This document shows, one piece after another, positions 17,722-27,134 of a stretch of 64,000 nucleotides of DNA. The notes beneath the pieces were generated by a model. It saw only the letters and a program-made list of their open reading frames with translations. It was not told the origin of the DNA and ran no database searches. The translations under genes and the position numbers were made by a program. Numbering within the stretch: position 1 is the first letter of the stretch; the number at the start of each line of letters is the position of its first letter. Origin of the DNA: Clostridiales bacterium (GTDB lineage: Bacteria; Bacillota; Clostridia; Christensenellales; Borkfalkiaceae); assembly GCA_003523255.1 (NCBI GenBank), contig DPGH01000008.1:33075-97074 (forward strand), given 5' to 3'.

Positions 17722-19407
17722 ATGATATATAGACCCGAACACCCTAAGCCGCAGTTTATGCGCGATAGTTGGCATAATTTAAACGGAGAATGGCAGTTTG
17801 AACTCGATGCCGGCAACAGCGGCGTTGCAAGAGAACTCTTTCGCCCGGATATGCGATACACAATGAAAATCACGGTTCCGTTTTGCCCGGAAAGCAAACT
17901 TTCCGGAATAGAAAACGTTGATTTTATGAGTTCCGTCTGGTATAAAAGAGATTTTGAACTAAATAACGAAAATATGAAAAACCGCGTCGTTATTCATTTC
18001 GGCGCCGTCGATTATTTCGCCACGGTTTACGTCAACGGAAAACGATGCGGCACGCATAAAGGCGGATACGTTTCGTTTTCTTTTGATATAACCGATTACG
18101 TAAACCCCGGCAAAAACACCGTTACGGTGAACGCCGTCGATAATACCCGCGACCGGTTAATTCCGTCCGGAAAACAAGCTTCGGGATATTTTTCGAGCGG
18201 TTGCTTTTATACCAGAACAACCGGTATCTGGCAAACCGTATGGTTGGAATTTTTGCCGGAAACCCACATAATAAGCGCGAAATACCATGCTAACGCGCAA
18301 GATGCGATTTTGACCGTAAACGCAAAACTATGCGGCAAAGGCGTTTTTACCGCCGAGGCTTTTTATAACGGCGTTTCGGTAGGAAAGGCGTCGACTTTTT
18401 CAAACGGCGAGGACGCGTTACTTACCCTACGTTTAAGCGAAAAACATTTATGGGAAGTAGGCGAGGGCAATTTATACGATTTAACGCTTACTTACGGCGA
18501 AGATACGGTTAAAAGTTACTTCGGGTTACGTTCCGTTCATATCGAAGGTCATAAATTTATGATTAACGGAAAGTCCGTTTTTCAACGCCTTATTTTAGAC
18601 CAGGGTTTTTATCCGGACGGAATTTATACCGCGCCGAGCGACAGCGAACTGATTGTAGATATCGAACGCTCGAAAGCAATGGGGTTTAACGGTGCCAGAC
18701 TTCATGAAAAAGTGTTTGAGGAACGTTTTCTTTATCACTGCGACCGCTTAGGCTATATCGTCTGGGGGGAATTTCCCAACTGGGGGCTTGACCATTCTTA
18801 CGCGGACAGTATATACGGTATTTTGCCCGAGTGGCTTGAAGAAATAGACAGAGATTTTAACCATCCCTCGATTATCGGTTGGTGTCCTTTTAACGAAACG
18901 TGGGACAGATACGGAAGAAAGCAGTTCGACGATTTGTTGTCGGTAGTTTATAAAGCGACTAAAGCGGTTGACAGTACGCGCCCATGTATCGATACGAGCG
19001 GAAACTTTCACGTAATGACGGACGTTTACGACTTACACGATTACGAGCAGGATCCCGTAAAATTTATGGAGCATTACAAAGAATTAGGGGCATCGAATAA
19101 ACTTGATTTTTACAACGCGTTCGAGTCCCGCCAGACTTACGACGGTAAAAAACCTTTTTTTGTGAGCGAGTACGGAGGAATCGGATTTTACGGCGTTTCG
19201 CCGAAAAACAAAACGGAGTTTTTAACCCGTTTGAAAGGTCTGACGGAAGTTTTACTGAACAATAAATATATATTCGGTTTATGTTATACTCAGCTTACCG
19301 ACGTTGAGCAGGAACAAAACGGACTATACACGTATGACAGAAAACCCAAATTCCCTCCGGAAGAAATATACAAAATATTTTCGCAAAAAGCGGCGATAGA
19401 AGATTAA
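17722..19407 (+). CDS. Glycoside hydrolase family 2 enzyme
   Basis: A 561-residue retaining glycosidase. The N-terminal jelly-roll sugar-binding domain (WHNLNGEWQFELDAG, SSVWYKRDFEL, VYVNGKRCGTHKGGY) is followed by an Ig-like domain and a TIM barrel. The NE pair in GWCPFNETW (Glu near residue 392) is the acid/base, and VSEYGG (Glu near 482) is the likely nucleophile. It is shorter than classical beta-galactosidases and lacks their C-terminal domains. It has no signal peptide, so it acts inside the cell on an imported oligosaccharide. The substrate (beta-galactoside, glucuronide or other) is undetermined. It is divergent from the AraC regulator. Confidence 0.9.
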   Translation: MIYRPEHPKPQFMRDSWHNLNGEWQFELDAGNSGVARELFRPDMRYTMKITVPFCPESKLSGIENVDFMSSVWYKRDFELNNENMKNRVVIHFGAVDYFATVYVNGKRCGTHKGGYVSFSFDITDYVNPGKNTVTVNAVDNTRDRLIPSGKQASGYFSSGCFYTRTTGIWQTVWLEFLPETHIISAKYHANAQDAILTVNAKLCGKGVFTAEAFYNGVSVGKASTFSNGEDALLTLRLSEKHLWEVGEGNLYDLTLTYGEDTVKSYFGLRSVHIEGHKFMINGKSVFQRLILDQGFYPDGIYTAPSDSELIVDIERSKAMGFNGARLHEKVFEERFLYHCDRLGYIVWGEFPNWGLDHSYADSIYGILPEWLEEIDRDFNHPSIIGWCPFNETWDRYGRKQFDDLLSVVYKATKAVDSTRPCIDTSGNFHVMTDVYDLHDYEQDPVKFMEHYKELGASNKLDFYNAFESRQTYDGKKPFFVSEYGGIGFYGVSPKNKTEFLTRLKGLTEVLLNNKYIFGLCYTQLTDVEQEQNGLYTYDRKPKFPPEEIYKIFSQKAAIED

Positions 19408-19412
19408 AAATT

Positions 19413-19454
19413 AAGCAAAAAGTAAGACGTTTTGTTTCGTCTTACTTTTTGCTT
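19413..19454. terminator. Bidirectional terminator between GH2 gene and mnmG
   Basis: A perfect 17-bp stem (19413-19429 with 19438-19454, core AAGTAAGACG/CGTCTTACTT) around the loop TTTTGTTT. It lies between convergent gene ends. Confidence 0.85.
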
Positions 19455-19485
19455 CTGGCTTTACTTTTGCCAAACTGTATTTACG

Positions 19486-21342
19486 TTATTTACCGAGCAC
19501 TACCATTAACACCGCCACGTCCGCGGGGGACACGCCTGAAATTCTGCCTGCCTGTCCTAAATTTTTGGGGCGCACCTTGTCGAGTTTTTGTCTTGCCTCT
19601 AAGCGCAAACCTTTTATCGAAAGATAATCTAAATCGTCGGGGATAGCCTTTTCTTCGAGTTTTTTGGCTTTCTCAATCAGGTCAAACGTTTTTTGCAAAT
19701 ATCCGCTGTATTTTGCGTCCGTTTCAACCGTTTCCATAATCCCGCGGCTGATTCCTTCAAATCCTCCGAAAGTTTCTTTTATTTCTTCAATCGGTATGCC
19801 GCGGCGTATCAGGTCGGCTTTTTTAAGCGCGGCGTTGGGTTTTTCGTACCCGTGCGCGCTTAAAAGTTCTTCCGCTTCTCCGGGTTTAACGGTTTTTTCG
19901 AGTTCCTCGGTCGCCGCCTTGTATTCCGCAAGTCTTTCGAGATATTTTTTATAGCGCGCCTCGGTTATAAGCCCGGTGCGCATAGCCTTTTCGGTAAGTC
20001 TTAAATCGGGATTATCTTGTCTTAAAAGTATCCTGTATTCCGCGCGACTCGTCATCATGCGGTACGGCTCGTTTGTGCCTTTGGTCGTCAAATCGTCTAT
20101 TAAAACGCCTATGTAACCGTCCTCTCTCGTAAGCACGAACGGTTTTTCGCCTTTAAGTTTTAACGAAGCGTTTATCCCTGCGATAAGTCCTTGTCCTGCA
20201 GCCTCTTCGTATCCGCTGGTGCCGTTAATCTGCCCCGCGCAGAACACGCCTTCTATCTTTTTGAATTCGAGCGAGGGGTAAAGGTCAAGCGAGTCAATGC
20301 AATCGTATTCTATCGCGTAGGCGTAGCGCATTATGCGGCAATGCTCTAATCCTTTTACGCTATGGTACATATCCCGTTGCACGTCGTGCGGGAGAGAGGA
20401 TGACATGCCTTGTACGTAAACCTCGTTGGTATCCGCCCCCTCGGGCTCTAAAAACAGTTGATGCCTTTCTTTATCGGCAAACCTTACCACTTTGTCCTCT
20501 ATAGAAGGGCAGTATCTCGGTCCTATGCCGTGTATAACGCCCGCGTACAGAGGAGAGCGGTGCAAATTCGCGCGGATAATCTCGTGCGTTCTTTCGTTGG
20601 TGTAGGTGAGATAACAGGGGGTTTGCTTTACGGGCAAAGCGTCGGTCATAACCGAAAAAGGGTACGCGTCCGTTTCGCCGTTCTGAATTTCAAGAACGGA
20701 ATAGTCTATCGTACGCCCGTCTACCCTCGCCGGGGTACCCGTTTTAAATCTTCTCACGTTAAAACCGAGGTTTATAAGCGACGCGGTAAGTTCGTTTGCG
20801 GGGGCAAACCCGTTCGGCCCCGAAGATTTTCTCCATTCTCCCGCGATGACGCTGCCGTTTAAATATACGCCCGTCGCTATTATTACCGCTTTGCAATATA
20901 TAACGCCGCCGAACGCCGTTTTAACGCCCGTAACTTTTTTCCCGTCGGTAAGAATTTCTACCGCTTCGCCCTGGAGTATCGTTAAATTCTCGGTGTTCTC
21001 GAGCGTTTTCTTCATCAGGGTGTGATACAGATTTTTATCTTCTTGTCCGCGCAAAGACCTTACCGCCGCTCCTTTGCCGCGGTTTAATATTCGCATCTGA
21101 AGGTTGGCTTTGTCGGCGTTTATCGCCATTTCTCCGCCGAGCGCGTCTATTTCGCGCACTATCTGACCTTTCGCCGTGCCGCCTATAGAGGGATTGCACG
21201 GCATAAAGGCTATGCTGTCCAGATTAAGGGTAAGCATAGCCGTTTTGTTGCCCGTTCTCGCGGCGGCAAGCGCGGCTTCGCACCCGGCGTGCCCCGCGCC
21301 TATTACCGCTACGTCGAATTGTCCTTCGCTGAAAGTTTCCAT
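19486..21342 (-). CDS. mnmG: tRNA uridine-5-carboxymethylaminomethyl synthesis enzyme MnmG (GidA)
   Basis: MnmG is an FAD enzyme that, with MnmE, modifies U34 of certain tRNAs. The 618 residues begin with VAVIGAGHAGCEAALAAART (the FAD-binding Rossmann motif) and contain the MnmG-specific strings MPCNPSIGGTAKGQIVREID, GQINGTSGYEEAAGQG and MTSRAEYRILLRQDNPDLRL. It is 3 bases downstream of dnaA, so the two are surely co-transcribed. In Bacillus the order is mnmE-mnmG-rsmG. Here mnmE is not in the window and rsmG is 8 kb away. Confidence 0.97.
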   Translation of the reverse strand: METFSEGQFDVAVIGAGHAGCEAALAAARTGNKTAMLTLNLDSIAFMPCNPSIGGTAKGQIVREIDALGGEMAINADKANLQMRILNRGKGAAVRSLRGQEDKNLYHTLMKKTLENTENLTILQGEAVEILTDGKKVTGVKTAFGGVIYCKAVIIATGVYLNGSVIAGEWRKSSGPNGFAPANELTASLINLGFNVRRFKTGTPARVDGRTIDYSVLEIQNGETDAYPFSVMTDALPVKQTPCYLTYTNERTHEIIRANLHRSPLYAGVIHGIGPRYCPSIEDKVVRFADKERHQLFLEPEGADTNEVYVQGMSSSLPHDVQRDMYHSVKGLEHCRIMRYAYAIEYDCIDSLDLYPSLEFKKIEGVFCAGQINGTSGYEEAAGQGLIAGINASLKLKGEKPFVLTREDGYIGVLIDDLTTKGTNEPYRMMTSRAEYRILLRQDNPDLRLTEKAMRTGLITEARYKKYLERLAEYKAATEELEKTVKPGEAEELLSAHGYEKPNAALKKADLIRRGIPIEEIKETFGGFEGISRGIMETVETDAKYSGYLQKTFDLIEKAKKLEEKAIPDDLDYLSIKGLRLEARQKLDKVRPKNLGQAGRISGVSPADVAVLMVVLGK

Positions 21343-21345
21343 TTG

Positions 21346-22686
21346 TTATTGTTTAAGCAACATTTTTTTAATGTCGTTTATCTCCGTGGCGAGTTTGTTG
21401 TTAGATTTTATTTCTTCCGCGATTTTGTTACGCGCGTAAATAACCGTGGCGTGATCTCTTCCGCCTATCTTTTCACCGACGGTAACGAGCGGCAAACTCA
21501 TCATGTCGGTTATAATGTAAATGCAAATCTGGCGCGGCTCGGAAAACTCTTTGTTTTTCTTTTTTGAAAGCATATCCGCTTTGGAAATTTTATAAAAATT
21601 GCAAACGCAACTTATTATGTCGTCAACGCGCAATTCTTCTCTGCTTTCGCCCGCGCTTTCTTTAAGGGCCTCTTTAACGAGGTCTACGGTTATAGGTCTT
21701 TCGTGCAGTTTAGACGCGAAAATAACTTTCGTCAGTTTACCGATAAGCGTTCTTATGTCCGCGTTTTCGTCGCTTTCGGCAATGTAGCGCAATACGTTTA
21801 TGTCAACCACGCACTTTTGCTCTTCGGCTTTTCTCCTTAAAATGGCCGTGCGCGTTTCGAGGTTCGGCGGTTGCACGTCCGCTAAAAGCCCGCTTTCAAA
21901 ACGGCTCCTTAATCTTTCCTCTAAAACCTCTATTTCTTTCGGCGGGCGGTCGGACGCCAGCACCACCTGTTTGTTTTGCATAACGAGTTCGTTAAAGGTA
22001 TGAAAGAACTCCTCTTGTATGCCTTGCTTTTTCGCCAGAAACTGAACGTCGTCTATTATGAGCATGTCCACGTTTCTGTACTTTTTACGGAATTCCGCGC
22101 CGCCCGCGCTTTTGCCTTTGGAGATGAATTCTATCATCTGGTTGGTAAACTGTTCGCAAGTGGCGTAAAGCACGTTCATAGACGGCTTGTGTATTCTTAA
22201 ATAGTTCGCAATCGCCATTAAAATATGCGTTTTGCCGAGTCCCGAACCGCCGTATATGAAAAGCGGGTTATAAGAGTCCTCGGGGTGCTCTGCAACGGCT
22301 TTCGCCGCTGAAAAGATAAACTCGTTAGAGGGACCCACTACGAACGATTCAAAGGTAAATTTGGGGTTTATTATGGAACTTTGCAGGTTGGCTTTTTCTC
22401 TCTCTTCTTCGGCGATAGAGTTAAGATAGTCCTCTTTGCTTTTCGCGACCACTATATCGAAATCCGTTACCTCGCCGCCGGTTTTTATAAGCGCGTCTTT
22501 AATCTTTTCGCTCGCGCTGTTATAAACCGCGTCGGCGTAAATTTTGGTATCGGTACGCAAAATTATGCGGTTGCCGATAACGTCTACCGCCTCGATGTTT
22601 TTAACGAACGTGTCGAAATAAATCGACGTAACGTTTTTTTCAAGCTCTTTAAGCGCCTGTTTCCATAAAATCTCGTAACTTTCCAT
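21346..22686 (-). CDS. dnaA: Chromosomal replication initiator protein DnaA
   Basis: DnaA binds DnaA boxes and opens the origin. The 446-residue protein has domain I (IYFDTFVKNIEAVDV), a short linker, the AAA+ domain III (GGSGLGKTHILMAIANYL, then MLIIDDVQFLA) and the C-terminal DNA-binding domain IV with GGRDHATVIYARNKI. It is divergently arranged with recF and followed at once by mnmG. dnaN is 5 kb away, downstream of a different promoter. The classical dnaA-dnaN-recF order is therefore broken up. Confidence 0.98.
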   Translation of the reverse strand: MESYEILWKQALKELEKNVTSIYFDTFVKNIEAVDVIGNRIILRTDTKIYADAVYNSASEKIKDALIKTGGEVTDFDIVVAKSKEDYLNSIAEEEREKANLQSSIINPKFTFESFVVGPSNEFIFSAAKAVAEHPEDSYNPLFIYGGSGLGKTHILMAIANYLRIHKPSMNVLYATCEQFTNQMIEFISKGKSAGGAEFRKKYRNVDMLIIDDVQFLAKKQGIQEEFFHTFNELVMQNKQVVLASDRPPKEIEVLEERLRSRFESGLLADVQPPNLETRTAILRRKAEEQKCVVDINVLRYIAESDENADIRTLIGKLTKVIFASKLHERPITVDLVKEALKESAGESREELRVDDIISCVCNFYKISKADMLSKKKNKEFSEPRQICIYIITDMMSLPLVTVGEKIGGRDHATVIYARNKIAEEIKSNNKLATEINDIKKMLLKQ

Positions 22687-22839
22687 TCACATTCTTCCTT
22701 TTTTATGGTTGCTTTTACCGCCCCGATATCGTATAATAGACTTAAAAGCAAACTCTTTTACCCGTATATTATCATACATTATACATTTGTAAAGGGGTTT
22801 ATGGCAATCTTTTTTAAAGTTTTTAAAATTTTTTTTATA

Positions 22840-23958
22840 ATGAACGTAAAAACTCTTTATTTAAAAAACTTCCGCAATTACGAAGAAGAAACCTTTTCTT
22901 TCTCCGACGGGATAAATATTTTATCGGGCAAAAACGCGCAAGGCAAAACCAACGCCGCCGAAGCGATATTTTTTTTATGCACCGGTTATTCTCCGCGCGC
23001 GGGGCGCGATAAACTGCTCGTCCGCCACGGCGAGGAGAACGCACAGATAAAGGGCGTTGCGGGCTCCGCTTACGGAGACGTTTCGGTTAAAATAGATATT
23101 TTTACCGAGGGTTATAAAAACATTTACGTCAACGGATTGCAGGTCGTTAAAGCGGGGGATTTGCTCGGTAACGTTCACAGCGTGTTTTTCAACCCGTCTG
23201 AACTTAAACTCGTGCAAGAAAGCCCCGAGGACCGCCGCAGGTTTATGAACGTTTCGCTTTCGCAAATAAGCAAAAGTTATTTTTACGCGCTCGTTCGGTA
23301 CAATAAAATTTTATTGCAACGCAATAATTTGCTTAAAGACCCCGACAGGGGAATAATAAGAGAAACTTTGCCCGTATGGGATGCGGAACTGACCCGCCAC
23401 GCGGCGATTATCATACGCCAGCGCAACGACTTTTTGGCGGAACTCGCCCCCGTTGCGGAGGAAAAACACGCATTTATCACCGGCGGTGCGGAAACGCTTA
23501 AACTTAAAACCGAAAGCGGTTATTCCGGCACCGAAGCGGAAATCGCGGACGCGCTTTTAACCGACCTCAAAAACGCTTACGAGCGCGATTTAAGGCTTGG
23601 TTATACCTCGATAGGTCCCCACCGCGACGATATAAAGTTTACGCTCGGCGGCACTGACGTGCGCGTTTTCGGCTCGCAGGGACAGCAAAGGACGGTCGCT
23701 TTGTCGCTTAAACTCGCCGAAACGGAAACGTTTAACCGTCGGCTCGGCGAGTATCCCATACTTATATTAGACGACGTGCTTTCGGAACTCGACCGTTCCC
23801 GGCAAAAAAGGCTTATCGCCGCGACCGAACATTTGCAAACTATATTTACCGCGGCGGAATATTCGCCCTCGCTTTTTAAAGGTAAATCGATAAACAAATA
23901 CGTTATCGAGGGCGGCAGGGTGAAAACCCGTTCGGTTAAAGGCGAGGCGAAAAATTGA
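22840..23958 (+). CDS. recF: DNA replication and repair protein RecF
   Basis: RecF is an SMC-like ATPase that helps load RecA at gaps. From the ATG at 22840 it has 372 residues, the usual length, beginning MNVKTLYLKNFRNYEEE. It has Walker A GKNAQGKTNAAEAI, the signature GSQGQQRTVALSLKLAE, and Walker B LILDDVLSELD. No ribosome site precedes 22840. An in-frame ATG at 22801 has AAAGGGG three bases before it but would add 13 hydrophobic residues. The gene is divergent from dnaA with only about 150 bp between. The usual downstream neighbour gyrB is absent. Confidence 0.95.
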   Translation: MNVKTLYLKNFRNYEEETFSFSDGINILSGKNAQGKTNAAEAIFFLCTGYSPRAGRDKLLVRHGEENAQIKGVAGSAYGDVSVKIDIFTEGYKNIYVNGLQVVKAGDLLGNVHSVFFNPSELKLVQESPEDRRRFMNVSLSQISKSYFYALVRYNKILLQRNNLLKDPDRGIIRETLPVWDAELTRHAAIIIRQRNDFLAELAPVAEEKHAFITGGAETLKLKTESGYSGTEAEIADALLTDLKNAYERDLRLGYTSIGPHRDDIKFTLGGTDVRVFGSQGQQRTVALSLKLAETETFNRRLGEYPILILDDVLSELDRSRQKRLIAATEHLQTIFTAAEYSPSLFKGKSINKYVIEGGRVKTRSVKGEAKN

Positions 23959-24009
23959 ATTCCCGTAAAGTCGCGCTTTAATAATTTTAGATTGATTATT
24001 TAAATACGA

Positions 24010-24047
24010 GCGCCGCGGCTGTTTACCGCGGCGCACGTTGTTTTTTT
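24010..24047. terminator. Terminator between recF and trxA
   Basis: GCGCCGCGG (24010-24018) pairs with CCGCGGCGC (24026-24034), then ACGTTGTTTTTTT. It lies between convergent genes. Confidence 0.85.
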
Positions 24048-24078
24048 AACGCTTTACTTTTACTAAAGCAAAGACGTT

Positions 24079-24387
24079 TTATTTTACGAGTTTTTCGATA
24101 TCTTCGAGCGAGATTAAACCTATCGACTTGTTCTTTATTTCGCCTTTATCGAATACGAACAGAGAGGGGATAACTTCTATACCGTATCTTTCGGCAAGTT
24201 CGGGTTCTTCGTCAACGTTTATTTTGCCGACTTTTATTTCTCCCTCGTGTTTATTAGCAAAATCTTCTAATACGGGGGCAAGCATGCGGCAAGGTCCGCA
24301 CCAGGTCGCCCAAAAATCTACTATTACAGGTTTGTCCGATTTTATAACTTCTTGTTCAAAGTTGTCTTTTGTCAGCGTTATTTCCAT
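24079..24387 (-). CDS. trxA: Thioredoxin
   Basis: A 102-residue thioredoxin with the active site ATWCGPCRML (WCGPC near residues 30-34) and the cis-Pro segment IEVIPSLFVFDKG. It reduces disulfides in the cytoplasm. Length and order are fully typical. AAGGAGAAAA precedes the ATG. It sits downstream of jag on the minus strand, separated by 106 bases, and may have its own promoter. Confidence 0.97.
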   Translation of the reverse strand: MEITLTKDNFEQEVIKSDKPVIVDFWATWCGPCRMLAPVLEDFANKHEGEIKVGKINVDEEPELAERYGIEVIPSLFVFDKGEIKNKSIGLISLEDIEKLVK

Positions 24388-24493
24388 AGTTTTTCTCCTT
24401 TTTTGTTTTTCAATTATATTTTACCGCATTTCTTCGGAAAAATAAACGGTTTTTAAAAATTTTTTCGGCCGCACGATTTGCGACCGAAATTTT

Positions 24494-25357
24494 TTACTTA
24501 TTGTCTTTTAAACTGTTGCCGAGATACGTGCCGAAGCCGGAGGGTTTTCTCTTTTCTTCGGTAAAGCCGCTGCGTCTGCCGTTTCCGCCGCGCATACCGC
24601 CGCGGTTGTTTCTGCCGCCGTTTCTTCCTCCGCGGTCGCGCCTGTCTCTTTCGTGATCTCTGCCGCCGCGCGCGTTTCTCGCCGCATTGTACGGACGGGC
24701 GTTTTCGTCTTTATCGTTAGGTACTATTACCACGTAACGATTAGGTTCTTTACCGTCGGAACGGGTGGTAACCGTTTCGCTTTCGGAAAGCGCGGTGTGA
24801 ATAATGCGTCTTTCAAACGGGCTCATCGGTTCGAGAATCACTTCTCTTCTCATATCGGTTGCTTTTTCTTCGAGTTTGTGAGCAAGCCTTACGAGCGTTT
24901 CTTCTCTTTTATCTCTGTAATTTTCGCAATCGACGACGACTTTTTTATAAACTTTGTTTCCTATATTGAGTACCGCGCCCGCAAGGGTCTGTACCGCGTC
25001 TAATATTTCTCCGCGGCGACCTATAAGGGCAGAGGAGTCATCGCTGTTTAACGTTATAACGGTGTTGCTGTCGTTTTCCGTCAAACGGCATTCCGCTTCT
25101 ATTCCCATAAGTCCTAAAAGTTCTTTAACGAATTCGAGCGTTTTTTCGCCGCTTTCGGCGCATCCTGCTTCCTCTTTTTTCTCTTCTTTCGGCGTTTCTA
25201 TAACGTTAACTTCTACAACCGCTTTGCCTTTCAGTCTGCCGAAAAGCCCTTTTACGGGTTCTTCTTTAACTTCTACCGTTACGTTTTCTCTTTCAACGCC
25301 GAGCGTTTTCAACGCTTCGTTTACGGCCTCTTCAACCGTCTTTGCTGTAAATTCCAT
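24494..25357 (-). CDS. jag: RNA-binding protein Jag (KhpB) with Arg-Gly-rich tail
   Basis: Jag/KhpB is a cytoplasmic RNA-binding protein linked to cell-wall elongation and sporulation control. From the ATG at 25357 (AGAAGGAGATAAG upstream) it has 287 residues. These form a Jag-N domain (1-52), a KH domain with GRRG at 113-116, an R3H domain at about 150-212 (SPFERRIIHTAL), then a tail at about 227-262 with repeated RGG and GGR units. The tail ends SGFGTYLGNSL. Most Jag proteins stop at the R3H domain (about 205-215 residues), so the tail is unusual. It is coupled to yidC, 39 bases upstream. Confidence 0.95.
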   Translation of the reverse strand: MEFTAKTVEEAVNEALKTLGVERENVTVEVKEEPVKGLFGRLKGKAVVEVNVIETPKEEKKEEAGCAESGEKTLEFVKELLGLMGIEAECRLTENDSNTVITLNSDDSSALIGRRGEILDAVQTLAGAVLNIGNKVYKKVVVDCENYRDKREETLVRLAHKLEEKATDMRREVILEPMSPFERRIIHTALSESETVTTRSDGKEPNRYVVIVPNDKDENARPYNAARNARGGRDHERDRRDRGGRNGGRNNRGGMRGGNGRRSGFTEEKRKPSGFGTYLGNSLKDNK

Positions 25358-25396
25358 CTTATCTCCTTCTTTTACCCCGCGGGTAAACAATTATTT

Positions 25397-26899
25397 TTAC
25401 TTTTTCTTACCGCGCTTTTTGTCGGCAAGTCCCGATAAAAAGTCGTTGTCCTGAATTTTGTTTTTATCGTTTTTCTTTTTGGGCTCTTCTTTCGGTTCTT
25501 CCTGTTTCGGTACGTAAATCCTGCCTCTTATGGTTTCTTTTTTACCTTCTTTAGAAGCGGATTTATATTTTTTATCTATTATCCAGTTTATGCCGAGCGT
25601 CGTGCCCAAACTTATCAAAGAACTAAGCACTACGTAAATTGAGAACGCCGCCGTATACATAAAGGCGAATACCGCCATCATTATAGGCATCATCCAGGTC
25701 ATTATCTTCTGGGTTTGCGCGCCTTGTCCGTCTACGGTCTGAAGTTCCATTTGCGCCTTGTTCGCTTTAGAAGTTATAAGTTGCAACAAAAGCGAAACGC
25801 CCGCGGTCAAAACAACGAGTATAAAGTAACCGTTGGGTTCGGTTTTTTCCGCGTCGAGATTATAGATAAGTTCGGCGTATTTCGCGTCGTCCATCGCGCC
25901 GGCTTTACCTTGCGTTTCGTTATCGTTGTATTTATAATTGCTTTTAAAATCGCTCCATTTTTCGTATATCGGGTGAACGAGCGCGCTGTCCGACATAAAT
26001 ATGTTTTTAACCCATAAAAACGAAGCGTTTTCTTCTCTGAACGTTTCCGCCGATTTTTCGCGGCATAAGTGTCTTACGTAATCGGCTTCTAACGTATCTA
26101 AACGGGTAGATTTTTTATTTTCGTCCACACGGTCGGCGTCATAAGCGGTTTTATATTCTTCGGGTACCTCTTGCGTGCCGTCCATGATATAAAACTTAAC
26201 CGTACCTATTTTATAATCGTCGCCGTCTTTAGCGTATTCCGCAACGTATTTGGTGTAACCGCCTTCCGTCCAGACGGTATATCTGCTTTCTGCAGAATTT
26301 TCGTCCGCTTTTACGTGCGTGTTTTCGACTTTTATGTTCGTTTCGGAAACCTCTACCACATCGCCTTCGCTCGTACCTTCGAGTTTGGCTATAAGCGCGA
26401 CGTCGTTTATTATAAGTTTACCGTCCTCGATTTTTATATACTCGCCGTCTTTATCTAACCCGTCGTATATAACGGAATTATAAGCAAGGCTCATATCGTA
26501 AAAATATTTGCGGTTCTGATATTGAGAATAGTTCGTAAACGCGGAAATCGCCACGATGAATATTACGAGCGTAACGATTGTCGGTAAACAAGAACCCCAT
26601 AAAGAATATCCGTTCTTTTTATATAACGCCATCATTTTTTGGTTATATAAAACTTTATCGTCGGCGTATTGTTTTTGTAATTTTTCGAGTTCCGGGCGCA
26701 TCTCTTCCATTTTAAGAGAGTTTTTGCGCATAGAAATTCTCGAATACAAATCGAACGGAAATGTAACGAGTTTTAATATTACGGTGAAAAGTATAACGCC
26801 CGCCGCAATGGAGGAGGTTATACCTATAAGCCAGTAAATAATAGCGGCAAGACCGCCTATACTCGGCGCCGCAAAGGTTATATATCCTAATTCTGCCAT
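25397..26899 (-). CDS. yidC: Membrane protein insertase YidC with large extracytoplasmic insertion
   Basis: YidC inserts membrane proteins with or without Sec. The 500-residue protein has the conserved helices at about 17-42, 103-125, 358-377 and 400-442. The groove arginine is probably in LYSRISMRKNS. Gram-positive YidC proteins are usually 260-300 residues. Here about 165 extra residues (126-291), rich in Asp, Glu, Lys and Tyr, lie in the loop after the second helix and before the conserved ASFLWVKNIF segment. The position differs from the P1 domain of Escherichia coli YidC. The C-terminal tail is very basic, as expected for ribosome contact. It lies one base after yidD and is followed by jag. 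Confidence 0.94.
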   Translation of the reverse strand: MAELGYITFAAPSIGGLAAIIYWLIGITSSIAAGVILFTVILKLVTFPFDLYSRISMRKNSLKMEEMRPELEKLQKQYADDKVLYNQKMMALYKKNGYSLWGSCLPTIVTLVIFIVAISAFTNYSQYQNRKYFYDMSLAYNSVIYDGLDKDGEYIKIEDGKLIINDVALIAKLEGTSEGDVVEVSETNIKVENTHVKADENSAESRYTVWTEGGYTKYVAEYAKDGDDYKIGTVKFYIMDGTQEVPEEYKTAYDADRVDENKKSTRLDTLEADYVRHLCREKSAETFREENASFLWVKNIFMSDSALVHPIYEKWSDFKSNYKYNDNETQGKAGAMDDAKYAELIYNLDAEKTEPNGYFILVVLTAGVSLLLQLITSKANKAQMELQTVDGQGAQTQKIMTWMMPIMMAVFAFMYTAAFSIYVVLSSLISLGTTLGINWIIDKKYKSASKEGKKETIRGRIYVPKQEEPKEEPKKKNDKNKIQDNDFLSGLADKKRGKKK

Positions 26900-26900
26900 T

Positions 26901-27134
26901 TTAATAAACCCATTTAATCACGCTTTTTTTATCTGGAACTTTATCAAAGCCGCCTTTAGTCCAGGGGTGGCAACGGAATATCCGCCTTATCCCAAGCGCC
27001 CAGCCGACTATAAAGCCGTGCTTTAATATCGCCTCTAACGTATATTCGGAACAAGAGGGGATAAAGGGACAGGCCTTTTTAGATAAATATTTTTGATAAA
27101 ACCTGATAAACTTAACGCTTAAATATTTTAACAT
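26901..27134 (-). CDS. yidD: Membrane protein insertion efficiency factor YidD
   Basis: A 77-residue protein with the YidD hallmark [19 protein letters not shown] (three conserved Cys in the full protein) and [11 protein letters not shown]. It is thought to aid YidC-dependent insertion at the membrane surface. Its start overlaps the rnpA stop codon and its end abuts yidC, which is the conserved operon order rpmH-rnpA-yidD-yidC-jag. Confidence 0.96.
   Translation of the reverse strand: MLKYLSVKFIRFYQKYLSKKACPFIPSCSEYTLEAILKHGFIVGWALGIRRIFRCHPWTKGGFDKVPDKKSVIKWVY

Noticed and set aside
22801..22839. Longer RecF start at 22801
   Set aside because: It has a purine run but only three bases before the ATG, and it would add 13 hydrophobic residues absent from the family. 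Kept as an alternative only.
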